Shown in pieces: positions 35,726 through 49,109 of a stretch of 64,000 nucleotides of DNA; position 1 is the first letter of the stretch; each line of letters opens with the position of its first letter. The DNA lies in assembly GCA_019843655.1 (NCBI GenBank), contig JACDQD010000103.1, positions 3,038,001-3,102,000 of the forward strand. The letters run 5' to 3'. Source of the DNA: Lethocerus indicus. Taxonomy: Eukaryota; Arthropoda; Insecta; Hemiptera; Belostomatidae. The notes beneath the pieces were generated by a model that was not told the origin of the DNA, did not search any database, and saw only the letters and a program-made list of their open reading frames with translations. The translations under genes were made by a program, and so were the position numbers.

Positions 35726-36319
35726 CTATACTCGAGCGGCCTGTATATCACCTATTTTGTTAGACGTCTGCAGAAACCACGTCTGCAGTTTTCGCAGTAG
35801 ATATAAGAGTTTAAAAAAAAGTGCCCGGTATAGAATTACTGTCGAAGGTTCGGCTCGGCAGTACAATGGAGCCAGGTGCCTGCGGGCCCGAAAGTTATGT
35901 AGGAAAGGTGGCCCCGCAATTTTCTTATCTCCGGCCCTCTCACTCACCGAGGCCCCGGCCGGCCAGCTGTTTTCACTCCGAAATAACGCGGCGTCAGGTG
36001 TTCTACTGACTGCGGTGTAGGGAAGTCGGCATGAGCGGGCAAGGTGTCTCGCAGGAACAGGTGCGGCGGTGGGGGCCGAAGAGGATTCCCCCCCGCACCT
36101 GTGCCAGAGTCGCGCGTCATCACCGGTCGCTATTGCCGTTGCACAATAGCAGAAAGTCCCGGCATAATTTTCGTACCACAGTACAGCGCTTTCGGAATCC
36201 GGGTTCCGTCCGGGGAGCGGTCCCCAGTCCACTGTTTCAAGGAGAAACCCCGCAAATAGGAATTGGCGCCGTATGATAAAACCATATTCTCTAGCGTTTT
36301 CCCTCTCAATCTTCCGCAT
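35726..36319 (-). other. unrecognised 197-codon ATG open frame
   Basis: This is the longest ATG-initiated frame in the window. Its start context has A at -3. The translation has no signal peptide, repeat or domain I recognise. The central part (about codons 70-135) is rich in Ala, Pro, Arg and Ser, as expected from GC-rich DNA, and the two other strand frames are also open there (35757-36020, 36031-36276). The end is hydrophobic and aromatic (around codons 165-185). I cannot separate a lineage-specific gene or exon from a chance frame in a stop-poor patch; chance is somewhat more likely. Confidence 0.15.
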
Positions 36320-37789
36320 CCTCTTCCCTTTTTTAATGACGACTTCCTCTTTCTTTTCTTTTCAAAGTCAGCTCATCTACCTCGTTTTATGAAATTTAGT
36401 TCTCTAGAGGAGAGTTCCTCCAAGATATGGAGGAACCAAAACATCTTATATACACAATTGACAGTCATCATTCGTTCCGATTTTGAAATCAACAAGAAAA
36501 TGTTAGCCTGTATACGGGAGATCCACCAAATTCCGGGCCCTGAGTAAAATTTTAGAATTGAGGACGCCCTGGACGCTTAAATAGGGCGAATGAATTATTT
36601 CTGTCGGCAGATTTGAAAACTGAAACTTTTTCTTCCACAAGGTCGGTCCCTTTCGCGGTTTCGAATACTTCGAATCCTTGAGAACTGACTGATCCCGGAC
36701 ATGAGTCGTGCGCACACAGGTACCGACCCTTTTGTGCGGGGCCCCCTTTATACCGTAGAATTGAATCTGACGAGCATTACAATAACTTCAGGGTCGCGGC
36801 TGACTCCCGGCCTGAACGGGGGGCATTCGCCCCTCGAATTTAGTGAGGGGGGGGGCTTCTGCGCCCTTGGCCCCGCGGTCTTTTCGCTCCAGACCCTGAA
36901 TCTTACACTACCGAAATGGCATTAACAGAAGGACCTATTGTGTCGGCGATGTACAAAGTGATTTGGAAGACGAGGGCAAAATGAGTCGTTGATCAAATAT
37001 TCAATACGACCTTTCAGCCCGTTTCATAGAATACAGGAAATCTAACAGCACTAAAACATGTATAGTTGCTTAAACTGTGTTTAGGAATTAATATTTATAA
37101 AATGTATCCGTTTTCAGATTCTATATCCTGGACATTTCTATGTCATTATCTTACGTTGCTAAGATACCGAGTGGAGTGATAGTGAAGGATATAATTAAGT
37201 TAATGGGTGAGGTGTAGCCGTGAGGAGAGAGCCGGCTGGTCCCTGGAGAGTTTCCAGAACTGTCCAGAATAGCATCTACTCGCTCCCTGTCTGTAAACAT
37301 TCTAAAAACAACTCTGCCCAGCCTTGAACTTTTAAGAGTTGAAAAACTTTTTAGATTCAAAATAAATTGGTGTCGCCAGACTGCATACCACTACAGTATT
37401 CAGAGTAGACATTCCCTTTAAACTGAAAATGTTATCTCCATCGATTGAGGATCACGAATTTAGCTCTAGTTGTAGCATGTGTGTAATTTTTTTATACAGT
37501 TATATTTTTTCTTGGTCTGATATATTCCTAGAAATATTCTGCATTGATAAAATGAATCCACATATAATATTATTCTATTTAATTCGTGAAATCAAAATCA
37601 TTATTTATTATAAAGTCATCGCAGCCTGCGAATATTCTGTTTCCTAACTAATTGCTAGTTAATTCGTACACTTTGCATTAGAAAATTGAAAATTTTATTT
37701 CAGATTTGCATCTGAACATCGACACAATATAGGTAGCATGATGTAAGGTACATATCTGTTTGTGAAAGTCGTGAATCTCAAACGTAGAT
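36320..37789. other. intergenic DNA
   Basis: A GC-rich patch lies at about 36680-36900 with a run of nine G at 36847-36855. The rest is AT-rich, without recognised genes. Confidence 0.4.
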
Positions 37790-37807
37790 CTCGTTTTATA
37801 AAACGAG
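37790..37807. repeat. perfect 18-bp palindrome
   Basis: CTCGTTTTATAAAACGAG reads the same on both strands. With one bulged T the arms extend by three more pairs (AGA/TCT). Confidence 0.85.
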
Positions 37808-38482
37808 TCTAGTTTATCCTTGTCAGATTAGAGTGGCGTCTACAACCCTAATTAATGTGTCTATGATGATACGTGTAATTACAACATATTTAAAATGCCG
37901 TTACATTAGTAAGTATCCACTTCCTAATTAATTTTGACCACTTAAGAAATTAAAGTTCCATTCAAGACGTCGTCATGTTTCCTGAAGCGTAGGCGGCGTA
38001 GAGGTTACTGTCAGAATGGGATTTATAGACTGCATTCCAAAAGATTGTATGTTTAATTAAGCAAAAAATGAAGGAAAGTACTTTTCGTATGAATATAATT
38101 CCTTACTTTACCATCAAAGTAAAGTTTAATATTGTAACAATATCAGGTTTTACATCCTACTCGATGTCATTACTGCTTAAACAATTTTTTTTATTGCTAT
38201 TGAGCGGCTAATTAATCTCAATCGGAATCAAGAATTCCGTAATCGTTTCATCAGTCTTCAACATCCTCGATTGTTATCGATATTCAGTAATCATCACGTA
38301 CCTGTATTCTGAAATCGTGTTCCAACATTCGCATTTAAATTTCATACTTTTTTCGCGATGAGCCAACCTCCCGGCCATATATAAATCTTCAGGTTATTGG
38401 ATTCCTTTAGCGGCAACAGGTTACACCGCTTTGGCACCGGCCTCATATTCAAATGTCGACGTTTTGATTCTCACAGAAATTT

Positions 38483-38487
<5 letters not shown>
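37808..38487. other. AT-rich intergenic DNA
   Basis: Nothing recognised. Confidence 0.45.

Positions 38488-38522
<35 letters not shown>
38488..38522. repeat. (TC)n microsatellite
   Basis: Pure TC run of 35 bp. Confidence 0.95.
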
Positions 38523-38525
<3 letters not shown>

Positions 38526-40106
38526 GCTTGATCGCGAATTATAAAGTGCGGAAATATTAATCTGTCTGAAGATCTATTAATTCCTTAAATTATTGTTTTT
38601 GTACAATCCGTCTTACATAATTGCACTGAAAGTAAGTTTTTTAACATTACTAGCTATCAAAAGGATATGATACTAAAATTTAAAGTCTCTAGCGATTAGT
38701 TCCCAGAGGAAATATAACACTATTACGCATAGAAATATTATAGTTATCAGCATTTGCAGTTAGAACAGCGCAAGAGAGATATTCTATATAAATATGTTTA
38801 TGGAAATATGTAAAAAAATAATTTGGTAAATGAGTAAATCTATGTCATATTAGATGAGAGTAAAAGGGGATCAAAGCGTGCCAAGCGGTGGGTATCCCCA
38901 CCAGCTCTTCCCCACAGCTAGAACCCCTTTATGACGTCATTCTCACTTGACCGAACGTTCTTAGACCATTTTATTATAGCACAGAAATAGGTCTTTCTTC
39001 TATTCACTCTAAGCGTTATATTCAGTTTACCCTTTTTAATTGGGTCTTTGCAACGGACGATCTCAAAATTGTCTTCTAGATTCTTAGTTATATCAGATTG
39101 TGCTTTGGTCGTCTTAATCGAAACGGCCGGTTCAACGCTGATAAGAGAAATAATCGAACGTTGCCCAACATTTCCGTGCGGTCCAGAGATCGGAGCCGGG
39201 TTCTGTTGAGAAGATATTGAACTTGTTCGACCGTTGAATTGAGCATGGCGCGGGCGTTGCAGTGCGTGGACCTCGCATGATATCAACATGATCGCCCTAT
39301 TTTTAGAGACCGCAACTCCACTAATCACTCCCGAACAAAACCGAAACCGCATCCATCTCTCCCTCTCGTATTTCTTACTTTATATGCATTGTATTATTTA
39401 CATTATTGTATTTCAAGAGCAATTGGGACATCTGGAAGGTGGAGAACAATGGTACACTCAATGATTTATAATTAAATTAAGTAATTTCTAGATCGCGATC
39501 GTTCCTGAAAGAAATATACGAATTTATTTAATAAATCAAGAATTGTTTAATTATTCAGTTAATGAAACATTAATTAATTTTAGAAATATAGATAAATGGT
39601 CCACCTTTTTACAGCACGAGTCTATAACATCTCGGCATCGATTCCCCTATTCGCAATTAGATTCCCAATCTAACCTCCTTTTTCCCACCGAGCTACTCCA
39701 CTGCTCCAAATTTTATAGCTTTACAGAATATTCCTGCATGCAAATTAATTACAGGCTCAAGGGGAAGCAGTTGGGGCTACAGATTTCTGGTAGCCGGATA
39801 TCGATGAGGGTAGCAGAAATTACGAAATGAGCATGGCCACATGTTAACTCTATATTTTATAGCTTTCCCAGGGCATTTGTGATACAGTCGTGATCGACTA
39901 TTCAAATTTGCAATTGAGTGAAATCGAAAAACGTGAAATGGGTTCAGAACCCGGAGCGAGCGTTCTCGCCGTTCGAGCTGGGCCGGGCTCCGTATCTCGC
40001 CTAACCCAAACTGGGACACAGCCAGCAAGCAAGCAGCCCCCCAGTCAGTTGGAATCCACTCCGAAACAATACCGGCTCTGGCTTTCCTCTCATCGATCGC
40101 TGCCCC
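38523..40106. other. intergenic DNA
   Basis: It holds a CRE palindrome and the unrecognised 144-codon minus frame at 38918-39352, which has no known domain. No RNA gene was seen before the tRNA-Thr. Confidence 0.4.
38932..38939. promoter_or_regulatory. CRE palindrome TGACGTCA
   Basis: Full CREB/ATF consensus with symmetric flanks (ATGACGTCAT). Confidence 0.3.
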
Positions 40107-40110
40107 AAAA
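40107..40110 (-). terminator. polymerase III T4 terminator of tRNA-Thr copy 2
   Basis: The minus strand reads TTTT 11 nt after the tRNA 3' end. Confidence 0.7.
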
Positions 40111-40121
40111 GACAATGTTTG

Positions 40122-40193
40122 TGCCTCCTGTGAGGTTTGAACTCACGACCCCTGGTTTACGAGACCAGTGCTCTACCACTGAGCTAAAGAGGC
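40122..40193 (-). tRNA. tRNA-Thr (anticodon CGT), copy 2
   Basis: 72 nt, 70 of them identical to the gene at 15428-15499. The acceptor 5' strand is GCCTCTT, giving one T-G wobble pair with AGGAGGC. The anticodon is complementary to plus-strand 40159-40161, A- and B-box regions are intact, the discriminator is A, and there is no intron. It lies on the strand opposite tRNA-Sec, as in the first pair, but 6.3 kb away instead of 1.9 kb. Confidence 0.96.
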
Positions 40194-43100
40194 CGAGTAT
40201 CAGGCGCTCGTGTGTGTGAGCAGAAAAAAAGATAATTGTTATCCAGTTCGTATAATTTCTGATTGTTTCTTATCATTATTAGGGAAAAAGATAATCAATA
40301 ACTGGAAATAATGCGGTCGAAAGTTACCATTACCATTTACTAAATTGAGATCCTTTTGTAAAGGGTTCAAATTTGCAATTGGCCCCCCAATGCAATTTGA
40401 AATTGGTTCACTCCTGTCTTGAAGTATGATTATTCGTGTATTTTTTGCTTCGAATTTATTTTAAAACTAGTCTATTGCATTGGCAGTAATAAATTCAGAA
40501 TTTCATTGCAGTAATTTCTTTTTAAATTTGGAGTTACTCGTAGTTTATTCGTAGTTTCGTTGTTCATCGGCATCTCATTTTTTTTTCTGAACCTTTTGAA
40601 CTCAGAAACGTGTAATTCGAATCGAAAACTCAAAAGGCCATGTAATTGTTTACATGAGTTCGTGGTGAGGGTCACGACTCTGATGTGGACATAATAAGAA
40701 GAAATTATAGATCTGAAGTCCAAACCGAAATACCCTCGACACGTGGGGTGCGTCTGTTTCGGTACTGAAAACAATTGGCGTAGTGGCCCGGCCCCGTCTG
40801 TTTAATGTCGCACTTAGTATTTGTTGTATGAACCATTGTTTTATAACATCAAACAATAATGATAATAGTACCTATAATAAATGTACATAAAATGTGCCTT
40901 CAATGTAGTAGTAATACCTTGTCATAGTCTTCATGTGTGACCTTTCCTTAATGTTTAAACTCACTTCAAGGACTAAGGTCACTTCAAGGAACTGTGGATC
41001 ACTGCTGCGGTACTTATCAAACGCGTCGTATATTTCCTTGAAACCTGGATTGAATTATTTTTTCAGGAGTAATAATTATTTATGCGCTCGTGCTATTTCT
41101 TCTGCCTTCTCAAATGGTGATATATCGGAACCCCCGCATTTTAATCTGCACAAATACAGTCAGTGTAAAACGAAACGAATGTATGGAGAAAAGATGTATT
41201 TTTTAAATGCTGTTCCTCTAGACATACTTATCTTGGAAAAATGCGACCCAACAACCAGGAATATTACTAGTTAGGTGAATCAGCGACCACATTATAATAA
41301 TGTGATTCATCTATCAATATTGATGAAAGTTGCCAAACCAGTATTGTTATTTTAAATTTGTTTTGATCCTATAGCTCAGGCGGCTTTTTGCATTTGTAGG
41401 CGTGACACCACTGCAAATTTATTTTATTGACATTGACTTTGACTAGTGCACACGGGGAATATTACGGCGGTAATGGAACACGTTGGGGTTATTTGAATAT
41501 ATAAATACAATATAAATACAAATATATAAATTCGTTTAAACATCGAATTATTAGATTTTGAAATATAATGCAGCGCTTCATAGCGGTATTGTTTTCGAAA
41601 TGATAATAAACTCTCTGAAAGGTCTAATCCCATTCGCTCCCTTGGACTATAATTGGAGTACGACATTTTGATGGAAATGAATATTTCGGTTGTTTTCTCT
41701 CACGATGAAAGACCGTACGTTGAAATATTGACCATATCTATTATTCCTCCTGTTCATTGTTGATATCGTTATAATTCATATAATTAACATTAATTAGTGC
41801 GAGGAGATTATATTATATTACTGGGGTAATGTGTTGGACTTGTCCGCGCTGGCATTGAAATCAGTTTTATTGAATTTCTCTTATTGCAATGTAAACTGAA
41901 ATAGGTCCAGAATGAGCGTTGGAAATGTAGTGTAGGAAGGTAGCGCAGAGGGGTTCGCCAGGAGCTATCTTGGAGCGGTGACAATGTGGGGGAAACCCAG
42001 AAGAAATCCTGGATGGTCTAAGGTGTATTAATACAGTCGGTGCATTCTTTCCTTAATACTTCCGTTCCAGTACCAAATTTTCTGGCATTATAAAATACTT
42101 TAATCGAAGAACACTTAAAATAATACAAATATCGGGTCGCTTCACTAAAACTATATTATTGGCGATAATTTTTCGAAAAGCCATTCTCATCGAGCGTTTT
42201 CCTGGGCTATAAAAACTTAAATATAAGATCTTAAATTAAAAGTCACCCGATAACCGTCATGGGCAAGATATTTTCCTTGTGAAAACATGTAAATACCATT
42301 GCGCCATGGTCCAGGATAACATTCCATTATATATGATTTTCAATTCCCGTTCTCAATCCCCTGTACGGTTTCGCCGACTGGTATTCCCGTGTATTTCTGC
42401 CGGATTTTTCCCGTTTTCTTTTTCGATAACCGACGTTATATAACGTCGCGACCTTGTTTAAATGGTTCTGAATTGAAATCGGGCGCGTAAATATTCTGTC
42501 GCTCGGCGATAAAGGAGAGAACAGCTGATGATAAAGAGTGAGTGCCGACGTCAGCGCATTGTTCTCCTCTGTTGACAACTGCATACGCCAGATATAAAAC
42601 TGATTTTCCTTGCCCTTTTTAGTATTTGGGTTTACCCGATTTGGGTTATAGATACTGATATGTATTCATTGTGTGTCATAAAGGAAACATTTTTATTGCA
42701 TAAATCTCTAGATATAATATCACATAATTCCACTGAAAGTGCTTCTGGCTCCTGCCTCCTCATTCTAATGCTCGAGTAGCGTGTACGCCTTCAATCTACG
42801 ATTTTGACATTCGAGGGCGAAAAGGAAGAAATCATCAACGTATTGAGCGTCATTTGTTGCTAAAACTCTTGAAGGTTTACATTTTATAGGAGAGAAAATA
42901 TTAATTCACAGACAGAAACTTGGATGGCGTACTTTTAGGGGTTACAGTATAACATTGTTTTTTGGTCCGTGTACGTTTCATGTTGCATAAACTGAGAAAT
43001 CGGCGAATGTTGTTAAAATATTCCGAGTGTATTGTTTCTGATATCATCCGGTCTGTTTAACGGAATTAAAATTCAAGGCCTGCCGTATAATTAAGGATAC

Positions 43101-43899
43101 ACAAACGCAGCAGTGTAAATCCTCGCTTTCCTAATCTCGGTCGTCCATCTTGCCGAATTCACCGCTGCCACGCCAGTCGGAAAATAACACCGTGGCAACG
43201 TCATTTCAGATGGTAATTTTTCTTAATATCCCCGGGCCTCTGCCAGGAACGCTCGGCCGTCCGGAATCACCGTCCCTCCTGACTCCGGAGAAATCGCCGA
43301 TAGATGCGGCCGGAATTCCAAGAATTCTCGAATTATTTGAAAAAGCTCTTGAAATCGAGCATATGTTGGTATCGGAAAAATATTTTCACTCTCTAACAAT
43401 TGGCCTATAAACAAAGTTGTTAATAATTATAATGGCAGACATAAATACGGAGGTATAAATAATTTGACTGTTCTTATTATAAATCATTGTGCGCAACTAG
43501 TGTATCGACTATCGTCTCAACTGCATCGTATGGCGAAATTAGACCACAGACGAACCCCTGTACCTTGAATAAATTGTTTAAATATAGTAGATTGAGAAAC
43601 TGAATTTCTGAATGTTAAATGGGGGCAGATTATGGTAGGGAATAAAAAATATAAATTATATCTTCGTTTTTCTTTGGTGATATTGTGCTAAGTGCCTACA
43701 AACGATGAAGTGCAAAACAAAATGTTATCGCCAATATTGTATTTTCTAACTTTTATATCTGATCGCATGGAATTTGCTACAAACTCTTGGCAAGCTTGAA
43801 CTGATAGTAATACCACGTTCCGGTTAATAATCATTTTTGATTTCGTAATTTTCTTCGTAAATATTTTTAGTTTGTGGATCATTCGGTTTTTATATTCTG
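40194..43899. other. AT-rich intergenic DNA
   Basis: No gene was recognised. An 18-bp tandem step with TCACTTCAAGGA at 40961 and 40979 and the hairpin at 41271-41313 are the only structures. The 113-codon plus frame at 40933-41274 is unrecognised. Confidence 0.45.
41271..41313. other. imperfect hairpin
   Basis: The inner stem CACATTA/TAATGTG has a 3-nt loop. The outer stem AGGTGAAT/ATTCATCT has one wobble pair, with a one-sided bulge of about 7 nt between the stems. Too short for a typical miRNA precursor and not like one I know. Confidence 0.5.
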
Positions 43900-44523
43900 C
43901 CTGTTGGAACTCGAATGGCGTGGACGTTTCTCTCCGACGGTCCTACTCTCCCCCTCTTCGGCGATTGCAGTCGGACAAGTTTTTACGCGGGCGCCGATCT
44001 GTCACGACGTAATACCATACAGCGTAATATGACGTAACGTGTAATATAAGACCGAGGCGGCCTATGTACGCCTCGGTTACCGAGAGCCCCCGTCAGGTTT
44101 GTCAAGTCTAGCCGCCTACCGACTACCCTTTATACGCTTTCATGCCCAGACTTGTAGTAAACTGTCTGCGAAAAGTACATTCGGGAGACTCATTGCTTTT
44201 GATTAATTAAATTGATTATTAATGCTCTCGATTAATACTATTCCTCGTCATTAAATTTAAATTCTAGAGAGAAATTCTTATACATTCTGAGCCTCCTGTT
44301 TGGGTTCGAGTTCTGTCTACGCGTTATTGAAAACACCCTGTTATTATGGTTGTGGGAAGAACAAATATCGTATAATAATATTGACACAATTCTGTATATC
44401 GTCCGGTAAGGTGGGTTGTTTTCAGTGGAAAGTTTCGATCGCATGTCAGCAACCCTCGCGGGGATTATTTCCAAACCTGTAGATACGGAACGCGAGCGGT
44501 TCACAAATTTGACAAAGAATTGA

Positions 44524-44526
<3 letters not shown>
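43900..44526. other. GC-rich patch and AT-rich flank
   Basis: A CpG-rich block at about 43900-44130 is followed by AT-rich DNA. No gene was recognised. Confidence 0.4.

Positions 44527-44597
<71 letters not shown>
44527..44597. repeat. (TA)35 microsatellite
   Basis: Uninterrupted TA run of 71 bp, the longest in the window. Confidence 0.97.
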
Positions 44598-44600
<3 letters not shown>

Positions 44601-45889
44601 ACGCTTTAAGTTTACACGCGGGTAAACTAAAATCCGGGACCCGTTTTATTTTTAGAGGATCCTCGAAATAAGCGCAGATGAGATATTCGCCGACCTAGAA
44701 ACGGGACGAATTGAATGATGGATGGGGCTAGGCGGTCTGTTCAAAATTTCTATTTCTCTTTTCAGCACTATCAAAATAACTGAATTACGCACTCGTTCTG
44801 ACCAACTTATCTGCAATAAGAATAGTGCTGACGTCTGTAAATGAACAGAGCCGATGTGAGATAGCGTTAGTTAATTTGTCCCCAGAGAAATGAGCGGTGA
44901 TTGAGCCAATTATGATAAAAGTTAATTGTGTCATAAATATAGTCCTGTAGAACTGGAACTGCGTTATCGTTATTCGGTTTTGGTGAAACGGTTGTCAGTT
45001 GGATTCCGGTTTCTGTACTGAAAATAAATATTTAAGGAATTAAGAGTTTATGGAAATATTTTATCAGCTTTAAATATCCCACAGGGCTTATTACCCCTCA
45101 CTATATAACCCCTATGTCCGTTATATCACGAACTCTCCTGAAACGATAGAACTTAATGTAAACAATCAAAACCGACAATACGATAAACTATTGTTCTCCC
45201 ATCACTAATGTGATTAACTGCATCTGACATCCTTTTTCCAAAATTTTCACTGGTAATTTAAATGCATAAATGCCAAATTTATTACATTGTCTAATTTAAA
45301 TTGTTAGGTGAAGATTGCGTTGGTTGATTTAACTACCGTTCAATTCGTAACAATAACTTCAGTACGATTATACGATGTTGTCGTTTAGAGTTCATTCGAA
45401 AGAATAAAGTGGAATAAGCAGACGCTGAGTGTTCAGGAAAATACTATTTACAGAATGACGGACGCTTAAGACGCCGCTCATGCCTAATTGTCGGGGAGTG
45501 CCTCATTTGAATTTGTTCAATGTCCGCGCCTGTTCAATAGGCGTTGCGTTTGTTCGCAGTGTTTGCGGAGGGGCTGCGAATTTTAGAATATCATCACTCA
45601 CGCGATTTTCTCTTCCCGCCTGTTTGATCCCGGCCCTAGACCGGTTTCGTATCATCGCCGATAGAATTCCGAGAATAAAACAGTGGGGCGCTTACATCGG
45701 CATGTAGTGTCCGAACACAGTCGCTGCCCTTGTTCGGTTTTTTCTGAATTAGGTTTTAATTCGTTCATGTATCACGTTGCGTACATGCAAAACAGTAGTT
45801 ATCTGTTAACACCGGCATAGTAAGAGTCTAGCAGACATTATATTTGGGTACTTACGATTGTCCGCTGCGAATTGAAGATTCCGGAGCCG
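44598..45889. other. AT-rich intergenic DNA
   Basis: Nothing recognised. Confidence 0.45.
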
Positions 45890-46390
45890 GGAGTGCCGCC
45901 ACTTTATAATAAATGTAATTCTACCGACAATGGCAAGAAGCTATAACCGATGAGGACTATAGAGCTTGAGGAGACAGAGCTATATTTGAGGCCGGTGGCG
46001 GCTGCGTTCTCTCGGCCCATCTCAAATAGTCGGACCCATTAGAACCGAGGTGGACAGTTATTCGGAACAGCGTTTCATTCTTTTTGTATTTGTCTCTCTT
46101 ATCTCCCGCCGGCGTTACTTATTGACACCCGGTTGCTCACTTCCTCCGGCTCGCCCGTTATCGGCTTTTCATGGAAGGCGGTCGGTTAAACGATCTAAAA
46201 ATTGTTCGGGTAGTGATTATGCCCCGGGTGATGTCATCGGGCGCAATTTGTTTGTCTGACGAACCGCGCTTCTTTGTCGAGTCTTATCGGGCGATAAACG
46301 CGGAGATTTGTTGCCGGGGTCGGCCGGGAAGCAATTTAAGTCGGTGGACGGGGGCAGGGCTATGCCACGCCAGGCTGTATATATTTTTTT
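45890..46390. other. CpG-rich patch
   Basis: A GC- and CpG-rich block with overlapping open frames of 68-73 codons on both strands and no known domain. Confidence 0.3.
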
Positions 46391-47069
46391 AATGCCCCAT
46401 TTCCCGGATCGACCAAAGTACAATATTTTAGTTTAACTGACAATAGCCCGTTGCAAATACTACACACGTTAGGCTGCAGGCTTCTGGGCTGCATGCTTAT
46501 ATTGGTTGTCTATGTCATCCAAATAAAATAAATTGGACGAATAACATTATGTCTTTCTTTCAAAAAGTGAAAAATGGTATTTCGCTTCTATTCTATAAAA
46601 ATGTTCTCTAGCGCGATTTTCTGTTTTTTCTTCTATCCCGCGTTGAATGGATGTCTAGTTGTACTCGAATCGCTTATTTTTCAACTGGATTAATGCCGGA
46701 GTGTAAGTGATAGTATTGGTATTTCAATCGGCTGGTGTACACGACCGCCTATGTACTAAAACTAGCGGGTTTGTTATCTCACTTTTTCCGAGATCTATTT
46801 TTGAACATTTTTAACTGGGAATTTAAATGCGCAACCACCAATTTGATCAGATTGTCCATTTTATATTCTTAATTTGGAATACCTGTTTGGTGGTATGCGA
46901 GTGTTGGAATACCACGAGTCTTGAGGTGCTGATCACACAGACTAAAAAAACATTTTCCAAAACCTAAATTGGGTGTGTTGATGCAGTCACACACATTCGA
47001 CGCTGTTTTCGAATTAACGAGGGATTGTAAAATTCTTCGGTATAATGAATTCATTCGCATTCCTTGCGG
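46391..47069. other. AT-rich intergenic DNA
   Basis: Nothing recognised. Confidence 0.45.
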
Positions 47070-47560
47070 GCGGTCGGTAACGAGGCGCTAATTCAGCGGG
47101 TAAACAACGGGAGGGGGCGAGGCTTATGTGTGAGGTATAAGAGATGATGACCTCACCCTTGAACTCTTACCGCGTATGCTGTCTTTCGTCCTGCCTTGAA
47201 CCCCAAGGCGGGATCGTCGTCCAATAGCGCGATTTTAAATTCGAATTTTTTTTTTACCGACGCGGTGGTACGCGGCGCGTTTCCACAAGAGCCGACGACC
47301 CGAATATATCTGGAACCGTTCGCCCGGCCCCGTTACGAGGTCAAAAATGCAATTCGTATTAGCAAATAGGGTGCCTGCCGAGATTGGGTCCCGCGATCCT
47401 TATTCATCCACGTGCGTGTACGGCTTAGCATTGAAGCCGCCTTTCCCAGGTTCGTGGCGCTCGGACCATTTCTTCTGTGTTTAATGATTGATAGTTCATC
47501 TACCTTCACGTTCACTGTCCTCGACCAAACCGCGGTGGACTGACTTGGCCTTTGAAACCA
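47070..47560. other. CpG-rich patch
   Basis: A GC-rich block with several CGCG and GCGG stretches. Its 79-codon minus frame is unrecognised. Candidate regulatory DNA by composition only. Confidence 0.3.
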
Positions 47561-48009
47561 GTTGTTCAACATCTCACGACCTTCTTACTCCGAATGAAAT
47601 ATGTCCAGTGGTATATAACGGGTGAATGCATAAATAATACTGACTCAGATAAAATAAAAAATGATGTTATTTCCAGATATTTATGCAAAGGCCTCAGGAT
47701 TGGAATGTCGCCACTCATTTGGTTTTCTTTCCTCTCCCCAGATCGGTTTTGTCTTTTAGCCATCTGTAGTAGCATTCTTGCAACGAGAAATAGTTTTTTT
47801 GTGAACATTTCTCTGCTTATTTGAAGATGTCACTCAGGATTCTTTTATCATTTTTGGCAATATTCCGATGTACGATATTTACTTACTATATCTGAATAGG
47901 TTCAGAATATATATTGGAGAATTTGGATCGCCATGTAGTAAGTGTAAGTGCACCGCTAGTGATGTGTTCATGCCGCCGAGGGATTCACCCAAATTAACTC
48001 GTAGGCCGA

Positions 48010-48520
48010 TCGTGACCCAGTTCCGTGGAGGCCGGCTTACCGGCGGGCCGTTATCGCCAAATAATTAGACGGGGGGGAGGCCACTCTCCTACGAAATTCT
48101 TGGCAAGTGGACCCACTTCTCGGGATAGTCCCAGGCCAGGTATGACGCCGTGTACGAAAACAAAAAAAACATCCTCCGTGTGTGTGTGTGTGTTGGGATT
48201 CCTTTTTCTCGTCTTATGTGGGACACGTTATTAGTATGTGCGGGAGCCCGGGGCTGCGTGAGTCTACCGCCTGCCAGAATGAGTTTTCCTCTGCCGAATG
48301 CCTAATGGGCAGAGGAGTGTATGTAGTTGGCATTCGGGGCGGGGGTCAATACGACCGCCGCTTCGTACTTGGCGTCCTGCCGCCCCAGCTTGGTGGGAGG
48401 GAGCCGTCCATTATTATCGCTTTATGGCGCTCCACCATGAGGACGGTCTCGGATGAGTCACCGTCTTTAGGGGGAGAGTTTCCCACCTTGACGACGCGGT
48501 CCTCTCCGACGGTGTGTTGC
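48010..48520. other. CpG-rich patch with a short GT run
   Basis: A GC-rich block interrupted by a (GT)n run of about 14 bp at 48180. The 123-codon plus frame at 48182-48553 is unrecognised and begins inside the GT run. Confidence 0.3.
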
Positions 48521-49109
48521 ATTCGGTCACCAAATTACTTACCTATAACTTGAAAGCTAATACAATCTTTACTTTTTTCCACTTAGCCCTGGCATAATTC
48601 TAGTTTATTTGTTTATTATACGAAAGCCTGCTAAATTAGATATTGATTCATATGGATCGTAACCAACTCGGTTGACTTATGGCATTATTTCTTTTGAAAG
48701 GTCGTTAAGAAATACAGTGTGCTAATCACGAGCTGGACTACTATATTAATTAATAAATTGAACTCTAAAGTTGTATGAATTTTCTGTGTTTTACCTTTAT
48801 AATTTTCGAAATGATCGGGTATTATTTTAATATAGTTATTTATTTAGTCTTAAATAACTGATTAGGCGTAATATAATCGCTCGTATTACAAAACATATAA
48901 TGTACTGATAATTCCGGAAGCATTTTTTCTTTGCTGAATATTCTTTTAGTAACCGAGACGAGGAATCGAAAATAAAAAGGAAGGAATATGGACGACAGTG
49001 AAAATTTATATATATTTTCATATTTCTCAGTCCCCGTACAGGTCAGAAATAAAACTCGGTTGTAGTTATAAGTTTAGTACTTAACACTTGGCAAAAGGGT
49101 CGGGCAATA
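48521..49109. other. AT-rich intergenic DNA
   Basis: Nothing recognised. Confidence 0.45.
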
